48,386 nucleotides of DNA from Candidatus Uhrbacteria bacterium (GTDB taxonomy: Bacteria; Patescibacteriota; Patescibacteriia; UBA9934), in NCBI GenBank assembly GCA_943358395.1, contig CALRGY010000007.1, forward strand, positions 1 through 48,386, given 5' to 3'. The translations under genes and the position numbers were made by a program. Positions 18,018-27,087 of the stretch are shown piece by piece. Below the pieces are notes generated by a model. The model had not been told where the DNA came from. It searched no databases and saw nothing but the letters and a program-made list of their open reading frames with translations. Each line of letters starts with the position of its first letter. Position 1 is the first letter of the stretch.

Positions 18018-19418
18018 TTAAAGAATCTTCACTGTTCCATTATCTGCGTTCACCTCAATGATATCACCAGTTTGAATCATCGAACTTCCATGGCGCGTGG
18101 CGGTAATGCACGGAATCTGCAGCTCGCGAGACACGATGGCGGCGTGCGATGTAATCCCACCTTCATCCGTCACAATCGCCGCAGCCTTCTTCATAGCAAG
18201 AACGAAGACTGGCGTTGTATGATGCGTGACAAGAATTTCACCGTGTTCGAGTTCACTCAGCTGATCCGCAGAATGAATCACGCGCGCTTTTCCCTGGACG
18301 ATTCCTCGATACGCGATCATTCCCTTGATTTCTTTGTGTGCAACATTCAAAACCGCAGCAAGATCGGCAGCAATCCGATCATCGGCATCTTTTCCTGTAA
18401 GAATTTCAACAGTTGCATTGTGCGCATACACCACATGAGTCGATCGTTCAGCAACATTCAATGGCAACGATCCATCATACAAAAATGCCAGAATCTCTTC
18501 GTTCAGCAAATTCAATACACACGACAACGACACATTCATTCTTCGCGCCAAATCTTGATAGAACGGTGCAATCAAACAGAAAACAATGCGCGTCAGGTCG
18601 ATTCTCGCATCCCGAAGATGCGTATACAGATGGATAATCTCTATGGTATTTCGCAATGAATCATCGGGACGAATCTCACGAAGAACTTCATTGTATCTGC
18701 GCGATCGTTCCGCGAAATCCGTGCGCATTTTCGCGAGCTCTGCTTCTGGATTCTCAAGATCGGCACGCTGTTTTGTAAAATCATCCATCGACCATATTTT
18801 GTCACCAATCGTGTACACTGGAAGCCAAAAGAAACGTTTCGCATGATCAACGAGTCGTGAATCATCACCAGACGCCGCAATGTCGAGCAAATCCATCCGC
18901 TGTGCCGTCATGGCATTTGTTGTCGTGGGAGTTCCAATAACTTGAAGCCATTCTTCAGCTTTTACAGAGTCGATCATTTCAAGACTCGCCTGAAGTTTTG
19001 CCGCCGTTACACCATCAATCGCTGAAGGAGTAAATGCAAATAATCCCAGCCCCTGTAACCGCGCACAGTATCGCACAAACCAATCCGCAAGCGTTGTCGT
19101 ATGAAGATCAGCGATGTTTGCATCAAAAATCTCCTGACCAAGCACCGTCATATCCGCATTCAACGACTCAAATGACTGTTCAATCGTCGCCTTGTTCATG
19201 CCAAACGTCACTCGCTCGACACCAACCAAGAATTCCATCCATTCATCCTCAAAAAAATAATAATCATATTTCCCTTCACTGGGAATAATAATCGCACTAT
19301 TCATGCGCACCGAGTGATCCTCCGGCAATCCAACGGTAAAAAAGTTCAGAAAGAAGTTCGAAATGCGCTGCACCGAATGCGGTCGTGAAAGAATTTTTGT
19401 CCAGGCGTGTGGGTACAT
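18018..19418 (-). CDS. stand-alone PEP-utilizer phosphohistidine swivel-domain protein
   Basis: C-term GEILVTHHTTPVFVLAMKKAAAIVTDEGGITSHAAIVSRELQIPCITATRHGSSMIQTGDIIEVNADNGTVKIL. Confidence 0.9.
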   Translation of the reverse strand: MYPHAWTKILSRPHSVQRISNFFLNFFTVGLPEDHSVRMNSAIIIPSEGKYDYYFFEDEWMEFLVGVERVTFGMNKATIEQSFESLNADMTVLGQEIFDANIADLHTTTLADWFVRYCARLQGLGLFAFTPSAIDGVTAAKLQASLEMIDSVKAEEWLQVIGTPTTTNAMTAQRMDLLDIAASGDDSRLVDHAKRFFWLPVYTIGDKIWSMDDFTKQRADLENPEAELAKMRTDFAERSRRYNEVLREIRPDDSLRNTIEIIHLYTHLRDARIDLTRIVFCLIAPFYQDLARRMNVSLSCVLNLLNEEILAFLYDGSLPLNVAERSTHVVYAHNATVEILTGKDADDRIAADLAAVLNVAHKEIKGMIAYRGIVQGKARVIHSADQLSELEHGEILVTHHTTPVFVLAMKKAAAIVTDEGGITSHAAIVSRELQIPCITATRHGSSMIQTGDIIEVNADNGTVKIL

Positions 19419-19480
19419 AATTACTCAAGAAGAATCAGAATCTCTAACAGCAGTATTCGCGCACAACTGCACGAATCACC

Positions 19481-20491
19481 CTATATCCGTTTCACAATAG
19501 TCACCACCCCCTTCTCCGCATCCACCTCCACCACATCCCCATCTTTCAGCACCTTCGTTGCAATCTTGGTTCCAATGATGCAGGGCACGCCGAGTTCGCG
19601 GGCAATGATTGCGGCGTGGCAGGTGATTCCGCCTTCATCAGTGACGAATGCAATGGCACGCTTCATGGCGGAGATGTAATTCGGTGTCGTCATCGATGCA
19701 ACAAGAACTTCTCCGGGAACAAAGGCTTCGCAGTCCTTTGATGAACGAAGGACGCGAACAGTCCCATGAGCAACTCCACCATTCGCAATTTGACCGGTAA
19801 TCTCACAACAATCGGTGCTGACGTCTTGCGGCAATACAATGTCAAAACGCTTTTCACATTCTTGCACCGTCATTCCAGGATATAAAACTCCTTGAAAAAA
19901 TACCCAACCCGTTTTGCGTTTCTCGATCTCTGAAGGCGATGGAAGCACGCCTATAATTTCTTCTGCGGTAAGCATCGTTCTCCAATCTGCGTGTTCTCCC
20001 AACATTTCCGCGACAATATCTTGCAGAAAAGCATCCGCAGCCCACGCAACCGTATCAGTCGCCGCACGCGTCGCAACTGCCATGTCCACAAGCTCCGGCG
20101 CAATATCCTGACCCTCTTCACCAAGAACAACGGCGATTGTAAAATTCGGCATAGAGTCAACAATGCGCCGAAGCAGCTCAACGAAACCAATCTCCCGCTT
20201 CTCATCAACAATTGCCCGAAGTTCGCGGCACTGCTGCATGTACCAATCGCATCGTTCAGCAAAAAGCGATGGACGATCCTTGAAATACTGAATCAACCGC
20301 CGCGCATCTTCAGAAGAATCTTCCGAATACCATGCGCTCACACCAACATCGGGTTCATACACAAACATTGGCGCATACGAAGTATTCCCACACGTCACCT
20401 GCGCCAAGCCATCCCGCTCGCCTCGATACCAATACTGCACACACAACACAGAAATATCCCGCGTATACACTTTTATGTACGTCGTGCTCAT
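19481..20491 (-). CDS. stand-alone PEP-utilizer phosphohistidine swivel-domain protein
   Basis: C-term GEVLVASMTTPNYISAMKRAIAFVTDEGGITCHAAIIARELGVPCIIGTKIATKVLKDGDVVEVDAEKGVVTIV; overlaps next gene by 4 nt. Confidence 0.9.
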   Translation of the reverse strand: MSTTYIKVYTRDISVLCVQYWYRGERDGLAQVTCGNTSYAPMFVYEPDVGVSAWYSEDSSEDARRLIQYFKDRPSLFAERCDWYMQQCRELRAIVDEKREIGFVELLRRIVDSMPNFTIAVVLGEEGQDIAPELVDMAVATRAATDTVAWAADAFLQDIVAEMLGEHADWRTMLTAEEIIGVLPSPSEIEKRKTGWVFFQGVLYPGMTVQECEKRFDIVLPQDVSTDCCEITGQIANGGVAHGTVRVLRSSKDCEAFVPGEVLVASMTTPNYISAMKRAIAFVTDEGGITCHAAIIARELGVPCIIGTKIATKVLKDGDVVEVDAEKGVVTIVKRI

Positions 20492-21360
20492 AAGGTCGTA
20501 ACGGATTTACCCCGTCTCTCTATCTCAAGAGAATCATCGGCATTCACGCGAACATGTACCGCTTCGCAATTCTGTATACCTTCTTCTCCGAAATACTCCT
20601 TAAACGCTTTAGCAAGATAATTTTCATGTCCAAAAGCAAGGATTTTAATATGCTTACCACCAAATCCCTCTTTCGCTTTTCTTGCACCAAACCGCGCAAG
20701 GCGAAGAAGTTGCTGAAATTGCGTCTCAAACAATTCATGCGCAGTACTTTGCTCGTTCGGCAATAATCCGCGTTCCCGCAAAATATCAGAATAATGGGCG
20801 AAATTTGCTCCCCAATTTCCCTTATCGTCCTGCAGAACAACTTGCCGAGCCTCTTCCCATGCCGATCGAACAGCAGCATCAACACCACTCCAGTTTATCG
20901 GCGCAAGTTGCGTTGGCGGACTGAAAAGCGAACCCCAAAGCGAACTTTCCGGCTTAAGGGACAGAGATTCTACAACGCGGACTTCCTCCTCGCTCATTCT
21001 TTCCGCCAATGGATTACGGTGGTGCTCTGGAGCGATAATGACGAATCCTTTTCCCTTTGCGATATTCTTATACATTTGCGCAGTTTCTAGTGCTCGCGCC
21101 TGATCACTTGAGGCAAAGAAAAGCGCATCTGCAGCTGGATCCATTTCTCCAAAAAGCTTCTCTGCCTCATGTTGTGCCAACTCAACACCAGCCTCGGTAA
21201 GGTCAGGGAATACTTGCTCTTTTGGATCAATGGGCCGATCTGGATTCTCCGATCCAACGATTGCACTACCACTTCTGTACGCTGCCTTTGAGTGGCGAAT
21301 GAATCTGATATCACCTATCGGTTCACCGTGTGGGACATGTGATATTGCTTCAGGCTTCAT
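20488..21360 (-). CDS. histidine phosphatase superfamily-like protein
   Basis: DIRFIRHSKAAYRSGSA...PDLTEAGVELAQHEAEKLFGEM...LFFASSDQARALETAQMY...ILAFGHENYLAKAF. Confidence 0.82.
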   Translation of the reverse strand: MKPEAISHVPHGEPIGDIRFIRHSKAAYRSGSAIVGSENPDRPIDPKEQVFPDLTEAGVELAQHEAEKLFGEMDPAADALFFASSDQARALETAQMYKNIAKGKGFVIIAPEHHRNPLAERMSEEEVRVVESLSLKPESSLWGSLFSPPTQLAPINWSGVDAAVRSAWEEARQVVLQDDKGNWGANFAHYSDILRERGLLPNEQSTAHELFETQFQQLLRLARFGARKAKEGFGGKHIKILAFGHENYLAKAFKEYFGEEGIQNCEAVHVRVNADDSLEIERRGKSVTTL

Positions 21361-21368
21361 ATAACAAT

Positions 21369-23390
21369 CTACTTCTTAAAAATTCGCACCACACCATTAT
21401 CAGCATCAACTTCAAGCTCATCCCCTGTTGCGATATTCAAGATGACATCCTTATCCGTTCCAATAATACAGGGAATGCCCAATTCTCGGGAGACGATCGC
21501 GGCATGAGACAGCATTCCACCTTGATTCGTAATAATCGCTGCCGCCTTTTTGCACGCCTGGATAATATCCGGCGACGTCGTTTCTGCAACCAAAATTTCT
21601 CCTTTTTCCACTTGCGCAACAGCGGCAGTAATTTTATCAAAATCATCCCAATCGGGAATAAGAACGCGTGCCTTCCCTCGAACTTTCCCTCTATTCGCGA
21701 TTGTTCCTTTGATTGTGTCAGAAATGTCCTGATACAAAGAAAAGAACTCATGAACGAGTCTCAGCGATTCATCGCCGAAAAGCGTTATATCCTGTGATGC
21801 AAAAAAGACGGAGCGGTTTACGATTTCATCTTTATCAACGGTCTTTCCGTTTTTCATCAATTCGAGAACCTCGGAAACACGGTAGTTCGACAATAGTGAT
21901 TCTGGAACATTCGTTTGACGGGAAAGTTTCTTGAGTAAGCCCCGAACATAACCGTTTTCCTCAAAAATAAGCTTATTGAGATGCAAGCGTCCTTCAAGTT
22001 TCAGCGCATCAAATTCCTGCACCGATATAACCATGGATTCTGGCTCAAGAAGATCGGTGTAGAAAAATTCAGTTTTGGAGTAAAAAGAGAAGTGTTCAGA
22101 TGCAAGTCGAAAAAACTTTTCAGCTTCCTCCATGAACACTTCTTCTTGAGTAAGAACAGATTGAAAAAAAGATGTAGACGATGCAATGTACTGCTCAAAG
22201 CCCACCTTGTACGCATCGTACTTCGCCTGTGTTGTATAAAGTTCCTTGCCTTCTTGTAAGGTGTGTACCAACGATTCTTTTGGAAGGAACGACATCCACG
22301 ATGACTCTGTATTCCGCATGCTCAAAACACCAAGCACGTGATAATAGTGAAGAAAAATATCGCTCAGAATGAACAGGAGAGACTTACCCGCAAACATGCG
22401 GACATAGTCGCTCGGATCATAATCCATCTTTTCTACGACAGCATCCTGCATATGTAACGTCGTAATCGGTCTGCTTTGCAAGATGTAAAACTCCCCCGAT
22501 TCCATGCCCCATTCAATGTCGCAGGGGAAGCTGTAATGTTTTTCGATGAGGATACAAAGATTACCGATGGTTTCGATCTGTTTCGTATTCAGCTTTGGTG
22601 CCTCGCGTTTATCCGACGGCACATCGACGGTGACATTTCCGCGCTCTCCACGAACCAACATCGTTTCTTGTTCCGACGTGTAGTTCTCGATGATGCTATT
22701 CGTTTTCTTACTGACGATATACGAATCCGGCGTAACAATTCCGCCGACGATGAATTCGCCGAGGCCCCAACACGCTTCGATGATCATCTGATCATGATCC
22801 TTGGTGACGGGATGAACCGTAAACGCGATACCCGCAACATCGGATTGAATCATCTTTTGAATGACGACTGCAACAGAAACATGCGTGTCTCGCATTCCCT
22901 TTTCCATGCGGTACACGATTGCTCGCGGCGTAAAAAGCGATGCCCAACATTTTTTGACGTTGCCGAGAAGATTCTTCTCCGTTGTGTTCAAATAACTCTC
23001 AAGCTCTCCCGCCCAACTCGCCGTCGACGAATCTTCGGCCGTCGCGGATGATCGAACAGCGACGAATTCGGAATCGAGTGCAGCAAATGCGATGAGAATC
23101 TCCTCTTCAAGATCTTTCGGGAATCGTGCATCGTGAATCAGGTCATGCAACACCCGGGAAGCTCGCTCTACGCTCGCAACATCCTCATAATTCACTTTGT
23201 TCAACTGCGCCTCAACCTCCGCCTTCAATCCCGTCTCTTCCAAAAACCGATCAAACGCATCCCGTAGCACGACAAATCCCGGCGGCACCGGAATCCCCGC
23301 TTGAGTCATTTCTCCCAGCGAAGCGCCTTTTCCACCAGCAAGATGAACGTCGTTTTTGCTTAGCTCCTGGAATGGTTTTACGAATGGCAT
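21369..23390 (-). CDS. PEP synthase/rifampin-phosphotransferase-like dikinase: N-terminal ATP-grasp plus C-terminal phosphohistidine swivel domain, no PEP-barrel
   Basis: LAGGKGASLGEMTQAGIPVPPGFVV, FVAVRSSATAEDSSTASWAGELESYLN, CDIEWGMESGEFYILQSRPITT, and C-term GGMLSHAAIVSRELGIPCIIGTDKDVILNIATGDELEVDADNGVVRIF. Confidence 0.93.
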   Translation of the reverse strand: MPFVKPFQELSKNDVHLAGGKGASLGEMTQAGIPVPPGFVVLRDAFDRFLEETGLKAEVEAQLNKVNYEDVASVERASRVLHDLIHDARFPKDLEEEILIAFAALDSEFVAVRSSATAEDSSTASWAGELESYLNTTEKNLLGNVKKCWASLFTPRAIVYRMEKGMRDTHVSVAVVIQKMIQSDVAGIAFTVHPVTKDHDQMIIEACWGLGEFIVGGIVTPDSYIVSKKTNSIIENYTSEQETMLVRGERGNVTVDVPSDKREAPKLNTKQIETIGNLCILIEKHYSFPCDIEWGMESGEFYILQSRPITTLHMQDAVVEKMDYDPSDYVRMFAGKSLLFILSDIFLHYYHVLGVLSMRNTESSWMSFLPKESLVHTLQEGKELYTTQAKYDAYKVGFEQYIASSTSFFQSVLTQEEVFMEEAEKFFRLASEHFSFYSKTEFFYTDLLEPESMVISVQEFDALKLEGRLHLNKLIFEENGYVRGLLKKLSRQTNVPESLLSNYRVSEVLELMKNGKTVDKDEIVNRSVFFASQDITLFGDESLRLVHEFFSLYQDISDTIKGTIANRGKVRGKARVLIPDWDDFDKITAAVAQVEKGEILVAETTSPDIIQACKKAAAIITNQGGMLSHAAIVSRELGIPCIIGTDKDVILNIATGDELEVDADNGVVRIFKK

Positions 23391-23401
23391 AGCATCAACC
23401 G

Positions 23402-25072
23402 TTAAAGAATTCTTACCGTGGCGTGGTTTGCGCGAACCTCAACCGTTGCGCCGTCAGGAATGCGTGTTGTGGCATTCTTTGTGCCGATAATACACGGCTT
23501 GCCCAATTCTCGCGAGACAATTGCTGCATGACACGTAATCCCGCCTTCGTTCGTCACAATGCCCGCTGCCTTCTTCATGAGCGGCAAGAATTCCGGTCGC
23601 GTCATGCCCGTCACCAAAATCTCCCCTTCATTGAAACGATCAAACTGCGAAACATCCAAAATAATCCGTGCAACACCTTTGGCATATCCCTGGCATGCCG
23701 TTTGACCATTTACCACACTCGTTGACGTGTCAGCACCAAGCCGATCATTATATTCCCGAAGCAATGAGCTTGCTTGCTCACCGCAAATCACCTCAAACCG
23801 ATTCCCCGCAAATGTCATCATAATCCCCTCTTCACGACGTCTCTTAAGCTCTTCAAGAGAAACCAAACCCTTCAGCACATTCGGAACTTCGTCTGGCACT
23901 AAATACTGCACATACATCTTTGGAATCCCCGTCAGTGCCTCAATGCGCATAAGAATTGCGTCAAAAACATGAATGCTCATTAAATTCACCTTTTTCCGAT
24001 ATTCGCGCCAAATCGTTAAACGCTCAAAAAACCATAACGGATTTTCTTTCACCTTTTTCTTACGAACGATATTCTTGATCGCCAGTTCATGATCTTTCTC
24101 GTAGTTCTTCAGATCGCGATATTCCTTCTTCCACGCATCGGAATTCTGTACATGACCCCAAATCTCTTCAACGATATTTTCGTTGGTCATATGCTTGACC
24201 ATTGCGTAATTCGACTCCGTGTAATCAAAATCACGGCGATACTGCTGGACCGCTTCATCGGTTTTCACGTACTGCGTAAGCTTTTCCTTGGTCCAAGTAC
24301 GCGAATAAATATCATCGATAATGTCGAAAAGCCTTCGTTTACGTTCCCCAGAAAACGTCAGCTCCGATGGCGTGGTCAGGATTTGGACGTCATCTGCAGA
24401 TAATGCGTATTCTGCGCAAACTTTCTTGATAATCTCTTGATCAACCCCAACATCAAATGCATCAATCCAAATGCTTTGATTCCAAAAGTTGCGGCACGCC
24501 TGTAAGACGTGTTGCAAAAAGATGCACAGTGTCTCCTGTGAAAACTCTGCAATATCTCCTTCAAATGTTTTTCGGTACAACCCATCAATAATCACCCCAG
24601 CAGCGGAAAATTCTGAATAGAGTTCCTGAAACGCCGATCGCGATGAAAGTCTCGCGTAACATGCGTGTGCGGTGGTACGCATTGCCGTCGCATCCCAATA
24701 TGCGAAAATATAACTTCCCTTGGAATAAATATGCAGAGCACCGAGGGCAAAAGCCTCGTTCCCAGGGATACAATATGTTGCCAAGGCTGATGACGGCGGA
24801 AACATCGTAAACGGCACACATTCACCCTCTTGTTTGTATAGCTCATGTTTTTCAACGGCTATGGCCTGTTGCGGAATAGAGCGATCCAGAATATCCGCAA
24901 TCATGAGTCCATACACAGAACACAACTTCTCGATGGTCTCGAATTTAATGCCGTTCACCTTCCCAAGTGCCAAAGACTGAATAGTATTGCGATTAATCCC
25001 CGTTTCTCGAGCAATATCTGACAAATTCTTCCCCGTTTTCTCAACAATCTTGTCGATTCGGATACGAATCAT
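23402..25072 (-). CDS. XRE/Cro-CI-type HTH regulator fused to a C-terminal phosphohistidine swivel domain
   Basis: N-term MIRIRIDKIVEKTGKNLSDIARETGINRNTIQSLALGKVNGIKFETIEKLCSVYGLMIADIL; C-term GEILVTGMTRPEFLPLMKKAAGIVTNEGGITCHAAIVSRELGKPCIIGTKNATTRIPDGATVEVRANHATVRIL. Confidence 0.9.
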   Translation of the reverse strand: MIRIRIDKIVEKTGKNLSDIARETGINRNTIQSLALGKVNGIKFETIEKLCSVYGLMIADILDRSIPQQAIAVEKHELYKQEGECVPFTMFPPSSALATYCIPGNEAFALGALHIYSKGSYIFAYWDATAMRTTAHACYARLSSRSAFQELYSEFSAAGVIIDGLYRKTFEGDIAEFSQETLCIFLQHVLQACRNFWNQSIWIDAFDVGVDQEIIKKVCAEYALSADDVQILTTPSELTFSGERKRRLFDIIDDIYSRTWTKEKLTQYVKTDEAVQQYRRDFDYTESNYAMVKHMTNENIVEEIWGHVQNSDAWKKEYRDLKNYEKDHELAIKNIVRKKKVKENPLWFFERLTIWREYRKKVNLMSIHVFDAILMRIEALTGIPKMYVQYLVPDEVPNVLKGLVSLEELKRRREEGIMMTFAGNRFEVICGEQASSLLREYNDRLGADTSTSVVNGQTACQGYAKGVARIILDVSQFDRFNEGEILVTGMTRPEFLPLMKKAAGIVTNEGGITCHAAIVSRELGKPCIIGTKNATTRIPDGATVEVRANHATVRIL

Positions 25073-25078
25073 ATTTTA

Positions 25079-25141
25079 TACTAGTTAATATCTGAATAAA
25101 TATAGCCACAAACTACATTTATGTCAAAATACTGACTAGTA
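25079..25141. promoter_or_regulatory. two inverted TACTAGT-type candidate operators flanking the promoter
   Basis: ACTAGT at 25080-25085 and 25135-25140; oriented extended forms TATACTAGTTAA and TGTACTAGTCAG, centres 55 bp apart. Confidence 0.55.
25099..25127 (-). promoter_or_regulatory. promoter of the swivel-domain cluster
   Basis: Minus strand TTGACA (25127-25122), exactly 17 nt, TATATT (25104-25099). Confidence 0.8.
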
Positions 25142-25152
25142 CAGGCATCATC

Positions 25153-26571
25153 CTACATCCATCGCATCTCTCCCCTCACCCATTCCTCAATCTCCTCCCC
25201 CGTCTTTCCCTCATCATCCCGCAACCTGTCTGCTTCGCGGATCATCTCCCCCATCTTCGGCCCTGGTTCGATTCCGAGCGCGACGAGTTCGGCGCCGGTG
25301 ATAGCATGCGGAGCTGGACCGACGAGTACATTGAGCTTCGCGGCGCGATCGAGAAGCCATGGGCGCTCTGGATATTCCCGCGTTTCGCCGTGACGATACT
25401 GTCCTCTGCCAAAGTAATCTGCCTCGGCGACCAAAAGCAATTCGTTCATCGTAGCTGGTGCAATGCGAGCCGCGAGCTTACGAATTGCCCCATCGGTAAT
25501 CGATTGATGTTTCTCGATCTCTTGCAGGTAGTAATTCGTTGGTTTTAAGTGATCTTTCACGATGCCGACAATCTTTTCGACGACAATCGATGACACACCA
25601 ACGACTTTCAAAAATGATCGTGCTGGCGCCTCCCCCGCCTCTTCGTGCCCTATCGACCGAATCTTCCCGTCGATCACCCGTGTACAAAGCGCCTTCCCAA
25701 GATCGTGTACTAATGCACCAAGCATAATCGTAAACGCCGATTCTTCATCGAGGTTCTCACGACGGAGAATCGCCGCAGCTTCATCAACAACCATCAACGT
25801 ATGAATCCACACATCACCCTCGGGATGCCATTCGGGATTTTGCGGGGTCGATTTCAGAATCGGAAGCTCTGGATGCAACACATCGAACACTCCAAGATCG
25901 AATCCCAGTTGAAGCCCGATGGATGGCTTTTCGGCGAGTACCAACAGCTTACGCCATTCATCACGCAACCGTTCCGGTGAAAGCTCTTTAAGGCTCGGAA
26001 CAGATGCCTTGATGATATTCATCGATTCTGAATCAACCACGAGATCGAATCGCGCCACGAATTGCAGTGCCCGCAAAACGCGCAAGGGATCGTCGCCGAA
26101 GAGAACAGGATCAACAACGCGCAAAATCCTCTTCTCGAGATCAGCCTTTCCATTCGTTGGATCGATCATCTCATCCGTCAACGGATCCATCATGATGGCG
26201 TTCATCGTAAAATCTCTACGACGTGCCGCATCATTCGGACTCATCGATGGATCAACGTGAATATCGAAACCTTTGTGTCCATTGGCGATCTTTGAATCGG
26301 AACGGGGGATACCGAGGTCGATTTCGAGACCGCCTCCGATTCTGAGCTTCAAAATCCCAAATGCCTTCCCCACTTCAATAACCTCACCGAATTCTGCTGC
26401 AACCGATCGTAACGCTTCGGGATCAAGCCCGTATACTTCAATATCAAAATCCTTTGGTTCAATATCCAACAACATGTCTCGCACACATCCACCCACCAAA
26501 AGCGCACGTCCACCGGCATCGCGGATGGATTCGGCGAGTACGATAATGATTTGAGGTATATCTTTTTTCAT
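25153..26571 (-). CDS. cca: CCA-adding enzyme/poly(A) polymerase family nucleotidyltransferase with HD domain
   Basis: LLVGGCVRDMLLDIEPKDFDIEVYG; RRDFTMNAIMMDPLTDEMIDPTNGKADLEKRILR; LVHDLGKALCT. Confidence 0.92.
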   Translation of the reverse strand: MKKDIPQIIIVLAESIRDAGGRALLVGGCVRDMLLDIEPKDFDIEVYGLDPEALRSVAAEFGEVIEVGKAFGILKLRIGGGLEIDLGIPRSDSKIANGHKGFDIHVDPSMSPNDAARRRDFTMNAIMMDPLTDEMIDPTNGKADLEKRILRVVDPVLFGDDPLRVLRALQFVARFDLVVDSESMNIIKASVPSLKELSPERLRDEWRKLLVLAEKPSIGLQLGFDLGVFDVLHPELPILKSTPQNPEWHPEGDVWIHTLMVVDEAAAILRRENLDEESAFTIMLGALVHDLGKALCTRVIDGKIRSIGHEEAGEAPARSFLKVVGVSSIVVEKIVGIVKDHLKPTNYYLQEIEKHQSITDGAIRKLAARIAPATMNELLLVAEADYFGRGQYRHGETREYPERPWLLDRAAKLNVLVGPAPHAITGAELVALGIEPGPKMGEMIREADRLRDDEGKTGEEIEEWVRGEMRWM

Positions 26572-26620
26572 AGCGCAGATCCTGAGTATACACGAAGGAT
26601 CTCGAACGAGCCCACTGTGT

Positions 26621-27085
26621 TCATTTCACTGCCCCGCACCAGGCAATCGCCAAGGCATCCGCGGCATCGTCAATCTTTGGCGCCTTCTTCAGGTCGAACA
26701 CCACCTTCACCATATCCTGCATCTGCCGCTTATCCGCCTTCCCATATCCCGTCAACGCCAATTTTACCGCATTCGGCTTTACTTCAACCACATCCATCCC
26801 CGCCTCTGCCGCAAGCAACAACATCACCCCCCGCACTTCTGCCACTTTCAACGCCGTAGTAGTGCTTTTCGCAAAAAATAATTCCTCAATCACCAATCGT
26901 TCCGGCGCGTACTTCGCGATCACCGATCGAACATCTGCCGCAATCTCGAATAATCGATCCGACATACTCGTCTTTGCCACCGTCGTAATCACCCCATACG
27001 TCACCGCTTTCGGCTTCCCTCGCTCAATATCAATAACGGCGTACCCAAGACGACCATAGCCGGGATCAATACCGAGAATGCGCAT
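26621..27085 (-). CDS. ruvC: crossover junction endodeoxyribonuclease RuvC
   Basis: MRILGIDPGYGRLGYAVID; LVIEELFFAKSTTTALKVAEVRGV; KIDDAADALAIAWC. Confidence 0.96.
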   Translation of the reverse strand: MRILGIDPGYGRLGYAVIDIERGKPKAVTYGVITTVAKTSMSDRLFEIAADVRSVIAKYAPERLVIEELFFAKSTTTALKVAEVRGVMLLLAAEAGMDVVEVKPNAVKLALTGYGKADKRQMQDMVKVVFDLKKAPKIDDAADALAIAWCGAVK

Positions 27086-27087
27086 AG

